From the NCBI GenBank assembly GCA_021234155.1, contig JAJEKV010000047.1, positions 10,310,081 through 10,374,080 on the forward strand: 64,000 bases of DNA, in the 5' to 3' direction. How positions within the stretch are numbered: position 1 is the first letter of the stretch; every line of letters starts with the position of its first letter. The translations under genes and the position numbers were made by a program. Below, one piece after another: positions 34,262 to 42,870 of this stretch. Source of the stretch: Isoetes taiwanensis (taxonomy: Eukaryota > Streptophyta > Lycopodiopsida > Isoetales > Isoetaceae). Below the pieces are notes generated by a model that did not search any database, was not told the origin of the DNA, and saw only the letters and a list, made by a program, of their open reading frames with translations.

Positions 34262-34283
34262 GGGGGGGGGGGGGGGGGGGGGG
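34262..34283 (+). repeat. 22-bp poly-G run
   Basis: An uninterrupted run of 22 G immediately before the minisatellite. It can form G-quadruplexes. The exact length in a raw assembly is uncertain. Confidence 0.8.
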
Positions 34284-34339
34284 CATTAGCATATAGCCTC
34301 CAGGAGGAGCATTGCCACGAAAGGCTGCCTCGGCAACCT

Positions 34340-36470
34340 ATCTAGAGCCTGTGGCATTTCGGAGCCTAGGTGGCATGTTTGAGCCACCTTGGCATGTTGG
34401 ACCCTAGGTGGCACGCTAGAGCCAACGTGGCATTTCGGAGCCTAGGTGGCATGTTTAAGCCACCTTGGCATGTTGGAGCCTAGGTGGTATGTTGGAGACT
34501 GCATATGTTTGAGCCACCTTGGCATGTTTGAGCCTAGGTGGCATGTTGAAGCCTAGGTGGCACCTTGGCATGTTGGAGCCCGCGTGGCATGTTTGAGCCA
34601 CCTTGGCATGTTGGAGCCTAGGTGGCATGTTGGACCCCGCGTGGCACCTTGGCATGTTAGAGCCGAGGTGGCATGTTTAAGCCAACTTGGCATGTTGGAG
34701 CCTAGGTGGCATTTCGGAGCCTAGGTGGCATGTTTGAGCCACTTTGCCATGTTGGACCCTAGGTGGCACGTTGGAACCTGCGTGGCATTTCGAAGCCTAA
34801 GTCGTATGTTTGAGCCACCTTGGCATGTTGGAGCCTAGGTGGCATGTTGGGGCCACCTTGGCATGTTGGAGTGTAGGTGGCATGTTGGAGCCTGCATGGC
34901 ATGTTTGAGCCACCTTGGCATGTTTGAGCCTAGGTAGCATGTTGGAGTACACGTGGCATGTTGGAGCCTAGGTGGCATGTTTGAGCCACCTTGGCATGTT
35001 TGAGCCTAGGTGGCGTATTGGAGCCCACGACATGTTTGAGCCACCTTGGCATGTTAGAGTGTAGGTGGCATGTTGGAGACCAAGGTGGCATGTTTGAGCC
35101 TAGGTGGCATGTTGAAGCCTATGTGGCATGTTGGAGCCCACGTGGCAAGTTTGAGCCACCTTGGCATATTTGAGCCTGGGTGGCATGTTGGAGCCCACGG
35201 CATGTTTGAGCTACCTTGGCATGTGCAAGCCACCTTGGCATGTTGGAGCCTAGGTGGTATATTGGAGTCCACGTGGCATGTTTGAGCCACCTTGGCGTGT
35301 TTGAGCCTAGGTGGCATGTTTGAGCAACCTTGGCATGTTGGAGCCTAGGTGGCATGTTGGAGCCTAGGTGGCATGTTGGAGCCCGCGTAGCACCTTGGGA
35401 CTGGAGCCTAGGTGGCATGTTTGAGCCACCTTGGCATGTTTGAACCAACTTGGCATGTTGGAGCCAAGTTGGCATGTTGGAGCCAAGTTGGCATGTTGGA
35501 GCCAACTTGGCATTTCGGAGCCTAGGTGGCATTTCAGAGCCTAGGTGGCATTTAGGAGCCTAGGTGGCATGTTTGAGCCACATTGCCATTTTGGACCCTA
35601 GGTGGCACGTTGGAGCCTGCATGGCATTTCAAAGCCTAGGCGGCATGTTTGAGCATGTTGGAGCCTAGGTGGCATGTTGGAGCCCGCGTGGCATTTTTGA
35701 GCCACCTTGGCATGTTCGAGCCCACGACATGTTTGAGCCACCTTGGCATGTTTGAGCCACCTTGGCATGTTGGAGCCTAAGTGGCATGTTGAGAGCAAGT
35801 GGCATGTTTGAGCCAACTTGGCATGTTTGAGTCTAGGTGGCATGTTGGAGTCTAGGTGGCATGTTTGAGCCACCTTAGCATGCTGGACTCTAGATGACAT
35901 GTTGGCGCCCACGAGGCATGTTTGAGCCACCTTGGCTTGTTTGAGTCTAGGTGGCATGTTGGAGCTAGGCGGCATGTTTGAGCCACCTTGGCATGTTTGA
36001 GCCCACGTGGCATTTTTGAGCCACCTTGGCATGTTGGAGCCTAGGTGGCATGTTGGAGCCAACATGGCATGTTTGAGCCACTTTGGCATGTTGGAGCCTA
36101 GCGTGGCATGTTTGAGCCACCTCGGCATGTTTGAGCCTAGATGGCATGTTGGAGCCTAGGTGGCATGTTTGAGCTACGTTGGCATGTTGGAGCCTAGGTG
36201 GCATGTTGGAGCCCACGTGGCGTGTTTGAGCCACCTTGGCATGTTGGAGCCCACGTGGCATGTTGGAGCCTATATGGCATGTTGGGAGCCCATGTGGCAT
36301 GTTTGAGCCACCTTGGCATGTTGGAGCCTAGGTGGCATGTTAGAGCCCGCATGGCATGTTTGAGCCACCTTGGCATGTTTGAGCCTTGGTGGCATGTTGG
36401 TGCCTAGATGGCATGCTTGAGCCACCTTGGCAGGTTGGAGCCCACGTGGCATGTTTGAGCCATCTTGGAT
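34340..36470. repeat. 2.1-kb minisatellite of alternating 19-bp units
   Basis: More than 100 copies of two related 19-mers in mixed order: TTGGAGCCTAGGTGGCATG and TTTGAGCCACCTTGGCATG, plus variants (GAGCCCACGTGGCATG, GAGCCAACTTGGCATG). The core GCCTAGGTGGC is close to the reverse complement of GCCACCTTGGC, so neighbouring units can pair with each other. Because 19 x 3 = 57, long stop-free frames appear on both strands. They are a by-product of the repeat, not genes. The array sits near the right end of the CACTA-like element. Confidence 0.93.
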
Positions 36471-36544
36471 CGAACCGTTGAAGGTATTTTCACACAACAA
36501 TATGTTACATTCCAAAATTAAAGCACACAAACAATCTTCCAGGT

Positions 36545-37350
36545 GATGGTGCTGTGTTTAAGAAGCCTCAAAAAAATCCCCAAAAAACTATACTTCCTTA
36601 AGAAATAGCTACTTAAAAATTACACCTAGTTATAAACCACATCACTTCAGAAAACCACATTTCTTTAAAAAACAGCCACTTAAAAACTATACCTACTTAT
36701 AAACCACACCTCAAAAAACCATACTTACTTTAAATAACAGCTAGTTAAAAACTACACCTAGTTATATAAACCACACCTCAAAAAAACCATACTTTCTTAA
36801 AAATATCTTCTTAAAATCTACACCTAATTATAAGCTACACCACTTTAGAAAACCATACTTCATTAAAAATCAACCATCTAAAAACTACAACCGCTTATAA
36901 ACCACACTTCAAGAAACTATACTTTTTTAAAAATCAGATATTTAAAAACTATATCCACTTATAAACCACACGTCAAAAAATAACACCTCAGTTAAAAAAT
37001 CACACCATTTCAGAAAACCATACTTTCTTAAAAAACAACCACTTAAAAACTACACCTCCTTATAAACTACACGTCAAAAAATGATACTTCCATAAAAAAC
37101 AACTACTTGAAAACTACACCTAGTTATAAACCACACCTCAAAAAACAACACCTTCTTAAAAACAACACCCTCTAAAAAAAAAAACAACACTTCCTTTAAA
37201 AAAAAAACCACACCTCAAAAAAAAGACCACACCTTCAAAAAAAAACTATAGCTCCTTAAAGAAAAACTACACCGCCTCCTTAATAAACCACACCTCCACA
37301 CATGTAGATTTTTTGGAACAACGACATGTGGTCTTTTTTTTACTGTTGTT
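36545..37350. repeat. right subterminal repeat array of the CACTA-like element
   Basis: About ten degenerate units of 60-70 bp: AAAAACTACACCTAGTTAT, AAACCACACCTCAAAAAACC, ATACTTTCTTAAAAA. The motif AAAAACTACACSTA is the reverse complement of that in the left array at 27390-27960, as expected for the two ends of one transposon. Confidence 0.8.
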
Positions 37351-37383
37351 TTTAAGTGTGGACCCAGAATTGGGGTGGTTGTG

Positions 37384-37567
37384 ACGTGAAGGAATGTCTT
37401 CAACAAATATTGGTAGCGCACTTAGCAAGGATGTGTGACTCGCAACTGGAAGGTTGCGGGTTCAAATCCTACCTTGTGCAACTACCCTTTTGCATCCGTG
37501 TGATGACCATCTTTTGTACATACGAGTATAATGTTCGTATGATGCGAATATCCGTATGGTCGTCACA
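37384..37567 (-). repeat. gypsy-1 3' LTR, proximal part
   Basis: Continues the LTR interrupted at 27366. It matches 42392-42579. It contains the tRNA-like stretch 37412-37473 (A-box TAGCGCACTTAG, B-box GGTTCAAATCC) on the plus strand, antisense to the retrotransposon, and ends at TGTGACGACC read on the minus strand. Confidence 0.88.
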
Positions 37568-37690
37568 CCATCCCCCTCCTACGACGGTGACGAGTCCTCG
37601 AAGCTAGTGCCGGAGTACTCAAACTTGGCTAACGTCGGTGAAACTCCGCAATTTTATCAGGAGCATTACTCAGATTCTCGTGAGCAGGAG
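37568..37690 (-). pseudogene. gypsy-1 polypurine tract and chromodomain end
   Basis: The minus strand reads [16 protein letters not shown], the last helix of a chromovirus chromodomain. A basic tail follows (RTRHRRRRRGMV), then the polypurine tract GGAGGGGGATGG directly before the LTR. Only this end of integrase is present. To its 5' side it joins the PR-RT linker, so about 3 kb of pol found in gypsy-2 is missing. Confidence 0.75.
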
Positions 37691-38045
37691 CAACTGGAAC
37701 ATGAACTGGAGCATGAACTGGATCAAGAATTGGAGCAGGAACAGGGACTGGAACAAGAACTGGAGCAGGAACAGGGACTGGAGCAAGAACTAGAGCAGGA
37801 GCAGAAACCGGAACTGGAGCAGGTGCAGAAACTGGAGCTGGAGCTGGGATATCATCAAGAATATGGTCATAATCTTGGGCATGAACTGGAGCAGAGGCAA
37901 GAGTCGGATCAGAACATGGAACAGCAAGGACGGAATAAGGGGCCCACGATACTGCACGGATCGAAGTCGATGTTGGTGTAGAGACCTATTCTGCAGATGA
38001 ACTGGAACTAGAGCTAGAACCAGTAAATCGAAATGATCTAGTATG
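37691..38045 (-). other. gypsy-1 PR-RT linker, repetitive
   Basis: Corresponds to 51950-52326 of gypsy-2. It is a degenerate GTTCCAGTTC/CTGCTCC-type repeat that encodes an Ala/Pro/Val-rich linker in the sense direction. On the antisense strand it gives a Glu/Gln-rich frame that should not be taken for a gene. Confidence 0.65.
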
Positions 38046-38411
38046 CTAATCAATCTGCGGGTTATGTAGCTCGAGCCAGGGCAGACCCAAGACTATTGGC
38101 GCATGAGGGCTAACAATGAGATTGAAGGAAATACTACAAGAAACTCCTTCGAACAAAACCTGAAGAGGCGCAGTACATTCTGTGACTGCACCCGAGGAGA
38201 TCTCCCGTCCATCAATCACTTCGACAGAACCAGGATGCTCAATCTTGCTTCTAGGGATGGCGTGCTTACTAGCGAACGCACTATCCATAAAGCAAGCATT
38301 TGCACCACAATCGAGTTGCGCCAACACTTGCAATCCTCCAACTTCTGATTTCAATGATATAGGGATGAAGAATGCCTTGCTGACCTTTATCCGATGTAAT
38401 AAACATGTCAA
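38046..38411 (-). CDS. gypsy-1 retroviral-type aspartic protease
   Basis: Open frame of 121 codons. It contains VLAQLDCGANACFMDSAFA, the active-site loop of chromoviral protease with LDSGA replaced by LDCGA, then VEVIDGREI and IVLGLPWLELHNP near the end (the 'hLGxxWL' flap-side motif of plant Ty3/gypsy elements). It lies immediately downstream of gag in the same direction and would be expressed as part of a Gag-Pol polyprotein. The frame is uninterrupted. Asp is kept in the D-x-G triad. Confidence 0.82.
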   Translation of the reverse strand: MTCLLHRIKVSKAFFIPISLKSEVGGLQVLAQLDCGANACFMDSAFASKHAIPRSKIEHPGSVEVIDGREISSGAVTECTAPLQVLFEGVSCSISFNLIVSPHAPIVLGLPWLELHNPQID

Positions 38412-38462
38412 GAAATGTGGAAGGAGTCTGAGAAAAGGAGGCCAGCCGACGAGAGACTCCTA

Positions 38463-39371
38463 CTACTCAGACCGGCCCCCGAAGTTTTCCGACTGACTTG
38501 GGCGCTTCACCGGGCATCCACGAGCAATATGGCCAGCTCCTCCACAGTAGAGGCAAAGGTTAGCCTCTCTCCGACGCTGCTTCTCGGCGGCAGATAAAGG
38601 TCCTCGAACTGCCCGATCAATCTGCATAGGCTCAGGTCCTGACCTGCTGGATTCTACTGATGATACTGGGGAGGGCGTAGCTACAGGCATTTGTGTGATT
38701 GGGAAGACCTGACTACGTCTCTCTTGCCTACGTTCGAAGAGCCGATTATCCCATCGAACTGCAAATCTCATGGCTTCTGCCAGAGTCTGAGGATCTTTCA
38801 TAGACAACAACATAGCCTTGACATCCTCACGTAACCCCCTTCGGAAACAATCTCGAAGTGCAACATCATCCCCGGCAGTATCTACCGCAATTTGACAAAA
38901 TTCTAATGCATATACTGAAGCTGGGCGAGAGCCTTGCTTTAGATTGCAAAGTTTTGTGACTGTTGTGCGCTGATGATCAGTGTCTCTAAAGCATGCCTCG
39001 AGCTCTGCAGTGAATGCAGCAAAATCTTGCAACTTTGAGGCTCCTTTCTCCAATAAAGGAGCAAACCAACTTAGAGCTAGCCCTGTGAGGAGAGAATTAA
39101 TCAGCCCAACTTGTTCCTGGACCGTAGGATATCTATGAGGGTGGAGCTGGATCACAAGCCTGATCTGATTAAAAAAACCACGGAGCTTGGACTGAGTGCC
39201 GTCAAACTTCTCTGGCAGGCTGATCTTAGGCTCTGATAGCCTCAATCCAGAACTAGAAGCAGATTCATGTGAAGCAACACGTTCCTTAAGCTCTTTATTG
39301 TCCAATTGCAACTGTTGGCATACTTGAACAAGTTGCTGGACCTGCTGTAATAACGTCGAAACCTCCTCCAT
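38463..39371 (-). CDS. gypsy-1 gag (capsid and zinc-knuckle nucleocapsid)
   Basis: From ATG at 39371 the frame runs 303 codons. A coiled-coil-like start (EEVSTLLQQVQQLVQVCQQL) is followed by a retrotransposon capsid domain: ISLPEKFDGTQSKLRGFFNQ, the SLLTGLALSWF block and the WDNRLFERR block. A CCHC zinc knuckle CLYCGGAGHIARGC lies near the C-terminus. The frame is open to its end, unlike gypsy-2. Gag assembles the cytoplasmic particle and packages RNA. In a copy without RT it could still supply or interfere with particles. Confidence 0.88.
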   Translation of the reverse strand: MEEVSTLLQQVQQLVQVCQQLQLDNKELKERVASHESASSSGLRLSEPKISLPEKFDGTQSKLRGFFNQIRLVIQLHPHRYPTVQEQVGLINSLLTGLALSWFAPLLEKGASKLQDFAAFTAELEACFRDTDHQRTTVTKLCNLKQGSRPASVYALEFCQIAVDTAGDDVALRDCFRRGLREDVKAMLLSMKDPQTLAEAMRFAVRWDNRLFERRQERRSQVFPITQMPVATPSPVSSVESSRSGPEPMQIDRAVRGPLSAAEKQRRREANLCLYCGGAGHIARGCPVKRPSQSENFGGRSE

Positions 39372-39385
39372 AGATATAATATGTA

Positions 39386-39624
39386 GCATAATAACAGGGG
39401 GTTTTCTTTGTGTTTTTGTACGCTTTTCACAAAGGTTTTCCTAAGATTTCATGGCGTATTCGAATGGATGTACTAATGCGTATATCTAGAGTGCACCATT
39501 TCTTAGTCGTTGGATTTAGCTTTTTTTTTTTCAATAGTTCAACATCCAAGGGCTCACAACAAAAGCCCTCTTTTTATTTTAGGGCGTGAACATGCAAGCC
39601 TTCCGGATAGCATTTTAGGGCAGG
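39386..39624 (-). repeat. dispersed repeat R1, minus copy, inside the gypsy-1 leader
   Basis: Inverted relative to 26043-26288. It begins right after the gag leader sequence (TATATCTATGGAGG is shared with gypsy-2 at 50127) with TGTAGCATAATAACAGGGGG. It ends around TTTTAGGGCAGG. The position shows that it inserted after gypsy-1. Confidence 0.8.
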
Positions 39625-41690
39625 AAACAAGGCTTGCAAATCCTTTTTCCCTGTGGGAGCCATGGCAATCATCGGGCTATTCCAGTTAGAATTCCAGGAA
39701 CAGAATGTTTTTGCTCTAAAATTTTGATGACCACGATGTAGCATCTCCTCTTCAGCTCTCGATCATATGATTTAGCATCTCCTCTCGATGCTGGCTTCAA
39801 GGCGGCCACGATTTCATATGTCCTCTTCATTTCGATGATGGCTAAATATGGCGGGCTAGGCAAATATGGCTATGGCATGTGGAAGCCTCGAACAGCCAGA
39901 GGCATGAAGTATTGAAGCTACATATTTTAGGATTCACCGGTCGTAGTTTAGGGGCATTTGGTTGCTTGTTGTTGCTAGATGTTAGTGTGCCCCTGTTGGA
40001 CCAAATCAAAGACACATTCTTTGGTTGGGTTTGGTTTGTTGCGGTGGTAACGGTAGCCGTCCACCAAGCTGAAATTCCAAGGGGATGATGGTGGTGTTGG
40101 CGGTGCACGCAAGCCCGATCTTGAGCTCAAAATTAGCCATCGAATTCTCCACATCCTGCCGCGCATTATACAAAGACTCCACTTCAGCAATTTGCGTTTT
40201 CAAACCATCCAGAGCATCTGCAGTAAAGATCGACAATCTCGGGTCGCGCTTGCATGAGTGCGGAATTATTCCTGTGAATTCTGAACAATCCCCTTGCATG
40301 GTGGCTTGGGCCCATCATCTCCCATATTATTTCAAATCCTTGCCAGGTTCCACCCAGCTTCCATCCCGAGCTTGTATGTGCTGTCATCACTGGTAGTCGA
40401 TTAGTCTCACCATAGCCTGCATCACAACCGATTTCGTTTATTTCTAACTTTAACCAATTTCTATAGCGAACGAAGATCTCCAAATTGCCTTGTATCCATC
40501 GGTTGTCCAACTCATTATATCCCATGTCACGATGATATTTCCCTGCGAAATCCATCTAGGCTATCTTTGAAGCAAGCACGGATTTTGTAGGTGTATCGAG
40601 CATTAAAGCATGAAATAGGTTAGCCCCCATTTGTTTACATCTTTCTTTCTTTCTTGCAAAGAGTTCTACGATTCACACGCATTTGAGGAACGTGAAAGAA
40701 AGATCCCTCTTTGGCCATGGTTTTATTTGAAGCTCAATTTCCATTCCCAAGCTAAATCGTCAACCGGGCTGATGTGCATTCGTAAAATTACTTGGCCTAA
40801 TTCATTGGCTCATTTGCAGGTTTCCCACTAACATGATGCACCAAGAATGGCGATGGGAACTCAATTGCAGCCCCTTAAGCTCGTCATTCACTAGGTTAGC
40901 TTAGCTTTATCGAGGCGTTATCTTCCTTTTTTTTTCTTTCGTGTTGATATCTTGTAAAAGCTTGCTTCTTTCCTTTCTCCATAATTATTGCAGCCGAAAA
41001 CCGAATTAGAAGCGGAAGCATAACTCCATTGCTTCAGTAATGCGATAGAAGCATTGATTGCGGTTGGTGACTCAGAAACCGTAGCACCTATTCGCCATGA
41101 CTGGGCATGAACAAAATTTGGCATGATTTATAAACACGGCAGCCCCTTTTTATAGGTTGTGGCACAGAATTGCAGCCGTATTGCATTTGAGCTTCTAAAA
41201 TTTGAAGCTTTGTTGTTGAAAGCAAATGCAAGAAATGTGCATTTCTGTTTTTTGTTACTGAACTATCATTCCTTTGCTTGTAAATTGCAGGCTTTATATT
41301 GGCCTTTGCACAATGTAGCCTCTATAAGATTTAATGCTCCATTCTCTGCATTTTATTTAGAAGCACTATAAATTGAGTCATTTATGTACCAATGATCGAA
41401 TGGGTTTATTGCTTGATGTTACTCGAGTTCTTTGTCTATGGTGTTACTGCAGCAGGATTCACATGTCACATCCTGCAATGTGAGTGGCTTGGGTTGTCCA
41501 AGGTGTTCTCATGGCTTGCATAACAAAATATTCCCTCTTTTTAATTCCATGGTACATGTTTCTAGATTGCTACATATAGTTGCAGGAGTTAGACTGCTAT
41601 ACATTGTTGCAACACAGATTATTTCATGCTTCTAGAAAGAAGATCATAGGAGTTTTGCATGTTTTTGCATATTTTTACGTACGTTTGTTT
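39625..41690. mobile_element. foreign segment in the gypsy-1 leader
   Basis: About 2 kb that gypsy-2 lacks between LTR and gag. It includes a COBRA-like pseudogene (minus) and unassigned sequence on both sides. No terminal repeats identified. It might be part of a larger element together with R1 and R2 or a separate captured piece. Confidence 0.45.
40050..40560 (-). pseudogene. COBRA-like gene fragment, frameshifted
   Basis: The minus strand reads SSGWKLGGTWQGFEIIWEMM, then a frameshift, then MQGDCSEFTGIIPHSCKRDP. The shifted frame also gives ARPEIVDLY. Plant COBRA-like (COBL) GPI-anchored cell-wall proteins have the order 'GW.LGW.W...E.IW.M.G', 'QGDCS.F.GNIPH.C', 'P..VDLLP'. The order and spacing match. 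At least two frame changes exclude a functional product. The CCVS cysteine-rich part and the omega site were not found. I infer a captured piece of a COBL gene. The sequence before position 40380 does not match well. Confidence 0.55.
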
Positions 41691-41691
41691 T

Positions 41692-42026
41692 TTTTAGGGC
41701 CCGAAGGGCCCAAAATTTTTTTTAGTATAACAACCAACACATAATTATCATTAACATTAATTAACACAACCATTGGGTCCAACACATTTAAATTAAAATC
41801 CCCCTTAAACCCCCTTTGGTTTGGGTGCATATTCACACGGGGGGTGACGTAGGGCAGCGAGAGCCCTTATAATTATATTTTGCACGTACAAAATCAACAC
41901 CATATAGTATTTTGCTTGAAATCTTATAGTATTTTGCATATCTTGTTATACAGTATAGCAATTTTTGTACTTGCATACCCCACAAACGAGGAACTTTACG
42001 TACGGTGTAGATTAAGGAATAAGGGG
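41692..42026 (+). repeat. dispersed repeat R2, single copy
   Basis: From TAGGGCCCGAAGGGCCC to GGAATAAGGG this matches the reverse complement of 24193-23868, including CATACCCCACAAACGAGG. It sits 34 bp inside the gypsy-1 LTR boundary, directly against the gypsy leader sequence GGTTCTTGCC (minus), so it inserted into the element. Confidence 0.8.
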
Positions 42027-42059
42027 TGGCAAGAACCGGTAAGGGATTCCGGTTCAAAC

Positions 42060-42579
42060 TGTCATGAACCTACTCGAAAACAAGGAAAAATACGTGGAAA
42101 ATATGCAAGAAATACGGAAGAAATACGCCAAAATCGGCAAAGAATCTGATATATGAACAAGAATCAAGAATACAATGGCCCGAAGGCAAGCAGGAACACG
42201 AGACAAATGCCTAGAAGGCTCAAGACTGGCGTTGAACCGAAATGGTTCGACAAGAAGGAGGTGCCTCCTTATATATCTAAGCCAACGGTCAGGATCGCGC
42301 CACTCCAACGGATGAGATCATGCCAAGTGTCGCACATGCATTTAGGTTCTAGAATATTCTAGAACCTCCTGGAGATAGTTCCACATATGAGAAAGACGTG
42401 AAGAAATGTCTTCAACAAATATTGGTAGTGCACTTGGCAAGGGTGTGTGACTTGCAACTAGAGGGTTGCGGGTTCAAACCCTGCCTTGTGCAACTACCCT
42501 TTTGCATCCGTGTGATGACCATCTTTTGTACATACGAGTATAATGTTCGTATGATACGAATATCCGTATGGTCATCACA
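42060..42579 (-). repeat. gypsy-1 5' LTR, intact
   Basis: 520 bp, ends TG...CA, flanked outside by GAATC. It contains a TATATATC stretch (42270-42279, minus-strand promoter candidate) and the antisense tRNA-like stretch 42424-42486 with A-box TAGTGCACTTGG (42426-42437) and B-box GGTTCAAACCC (42471-42481). By eye it differs from its partner LTR at roughly one base in ten, so the insertion is old. Confidence 0.9.
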
Positions 42580-42584
42580 GAATC

Positions 42585-42870
42585 TACCCATAAGTTCCAA
42601 TGAAAACATGTTATATAAAACCTGCTCTTCTTGCAAATTCATCAAACTTTAGCAGATATATCCAAAGTAATTTGTTGAAATGGATCCTCTGGCACAAGTT
42701 CATCACCCAACTAAGTTCAAGCTTGAGAGTAAAAACAAGCAACCTATCTTTGGGTTAACACAAATTCAAATCTAAATCTCACAGTTTGACTGAACAACCG
42801 TTCAATCCTCTTTAGGTTTAGCTTCAACCTCTAGCAATATTATGGAACAATAGGAAGAGGTTCACTAGGA
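42585..42870 (+). repeat. dispersed repeat R3, uninterrupted copy
   Basis: Matches 12930-12984 plus 14758-14935 without the 1.77-kb block. It begins where the gypsy-1 target duplication ends, so gypsy-1 inserted into or next to an R3 copy. Confidence 0.75.

Larger units (their letters stand above)
27367..37383. mobile_element. CACTA-like (En/Spm-type) 10.0-kb non-autonomous element carrying gene fragments
   Basis: Left end CACAACAACCCCAATACTGG and the reverse complement of the right end CACAACCACCCCAATTCTGG agree over about 27 bp with two differences. The element is flanked by ACG on both sides (27364-27366, 37384-37386). The undisturbed LTR copy at 42.39 kb has a single ACG at that spot. 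A terminal CAC, 3-bp duplications and subterminal repeat arrays are diagnostic of the CACTA superfamily. Subterminal arrays of AAAAACTACAC-like motifs occupy 27390-27960 and, inverted, 36545-37350. No transposase (TnpD/TPase or TnpA) was recognised inside, so it must depend on another element. Cargo includes a PEBP exon, tandem repeats, a MITE, poly-G and a minisatellite. Confidence 0.82.
27039..42579 (-). mobile_element. gypsy-1: Ty3/gypsy chromovirus, internally deleted and multiply invaded
   Basis: The element runs right to left. Its 5' LTR is 42060-42579, the gag frame 39371-38463, the protease 38411-38046, then a linker, a chromodomain remnant and a polypurine tract (37568-37579). The 3' LTR is 37567 back to 27039. 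LTR ends are TG...CA (TGTGATGACC...CATGACA). GAATC is present on both sides (27034-27038 and 42580-42584), which proves that the outermost pieces belong to one insertion. RT, RNase H and most of integrase are missing: the PR-RT linker joins directly to the last ~25 codons of the chromodomain. Later insertions lie in the 3' LTR (CACTA-like, 10.0 kb) and in the leader (39386-42026). It cannot move without help. Confidence 0.9.

Noticed and set aside
34340-36470. CRISPR-like array
   Set aside because: No spacers, units are contiguous and degenerate, and the DNA is from a plant nucleus.
34455-36530. Several long minus and plus open frames with His/Cys-rich repeats
   Set aside because: Translation of a 19-bp minisatellite, whose three-unit period (57 bp) keeps frames open on both strands. 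No start context or domain.
37412-37473. Functional tRNA gene in the LTR
   Set aside because: Same boxes recur in every LTR copy as part of the repeat, and no complete cloverleaf is formed.
37556-37981. Plus-strand Glu/Gln/Leu-repeat protein (EQEQGLEQELEQEQ)
   Set aside because: It is the antisense of the repetitive PR-RT linker of gypsy-1. The sense strand matches gypsy-2 51950-52326.
41692-42026. Organellar DNA insertion
   Set aside because: The GGGCCC-rich and poly-C segments looked unusual, but the sequence is a nuclear repeat also present at 23868-24193 and has no plastid or mitochondrial gene.
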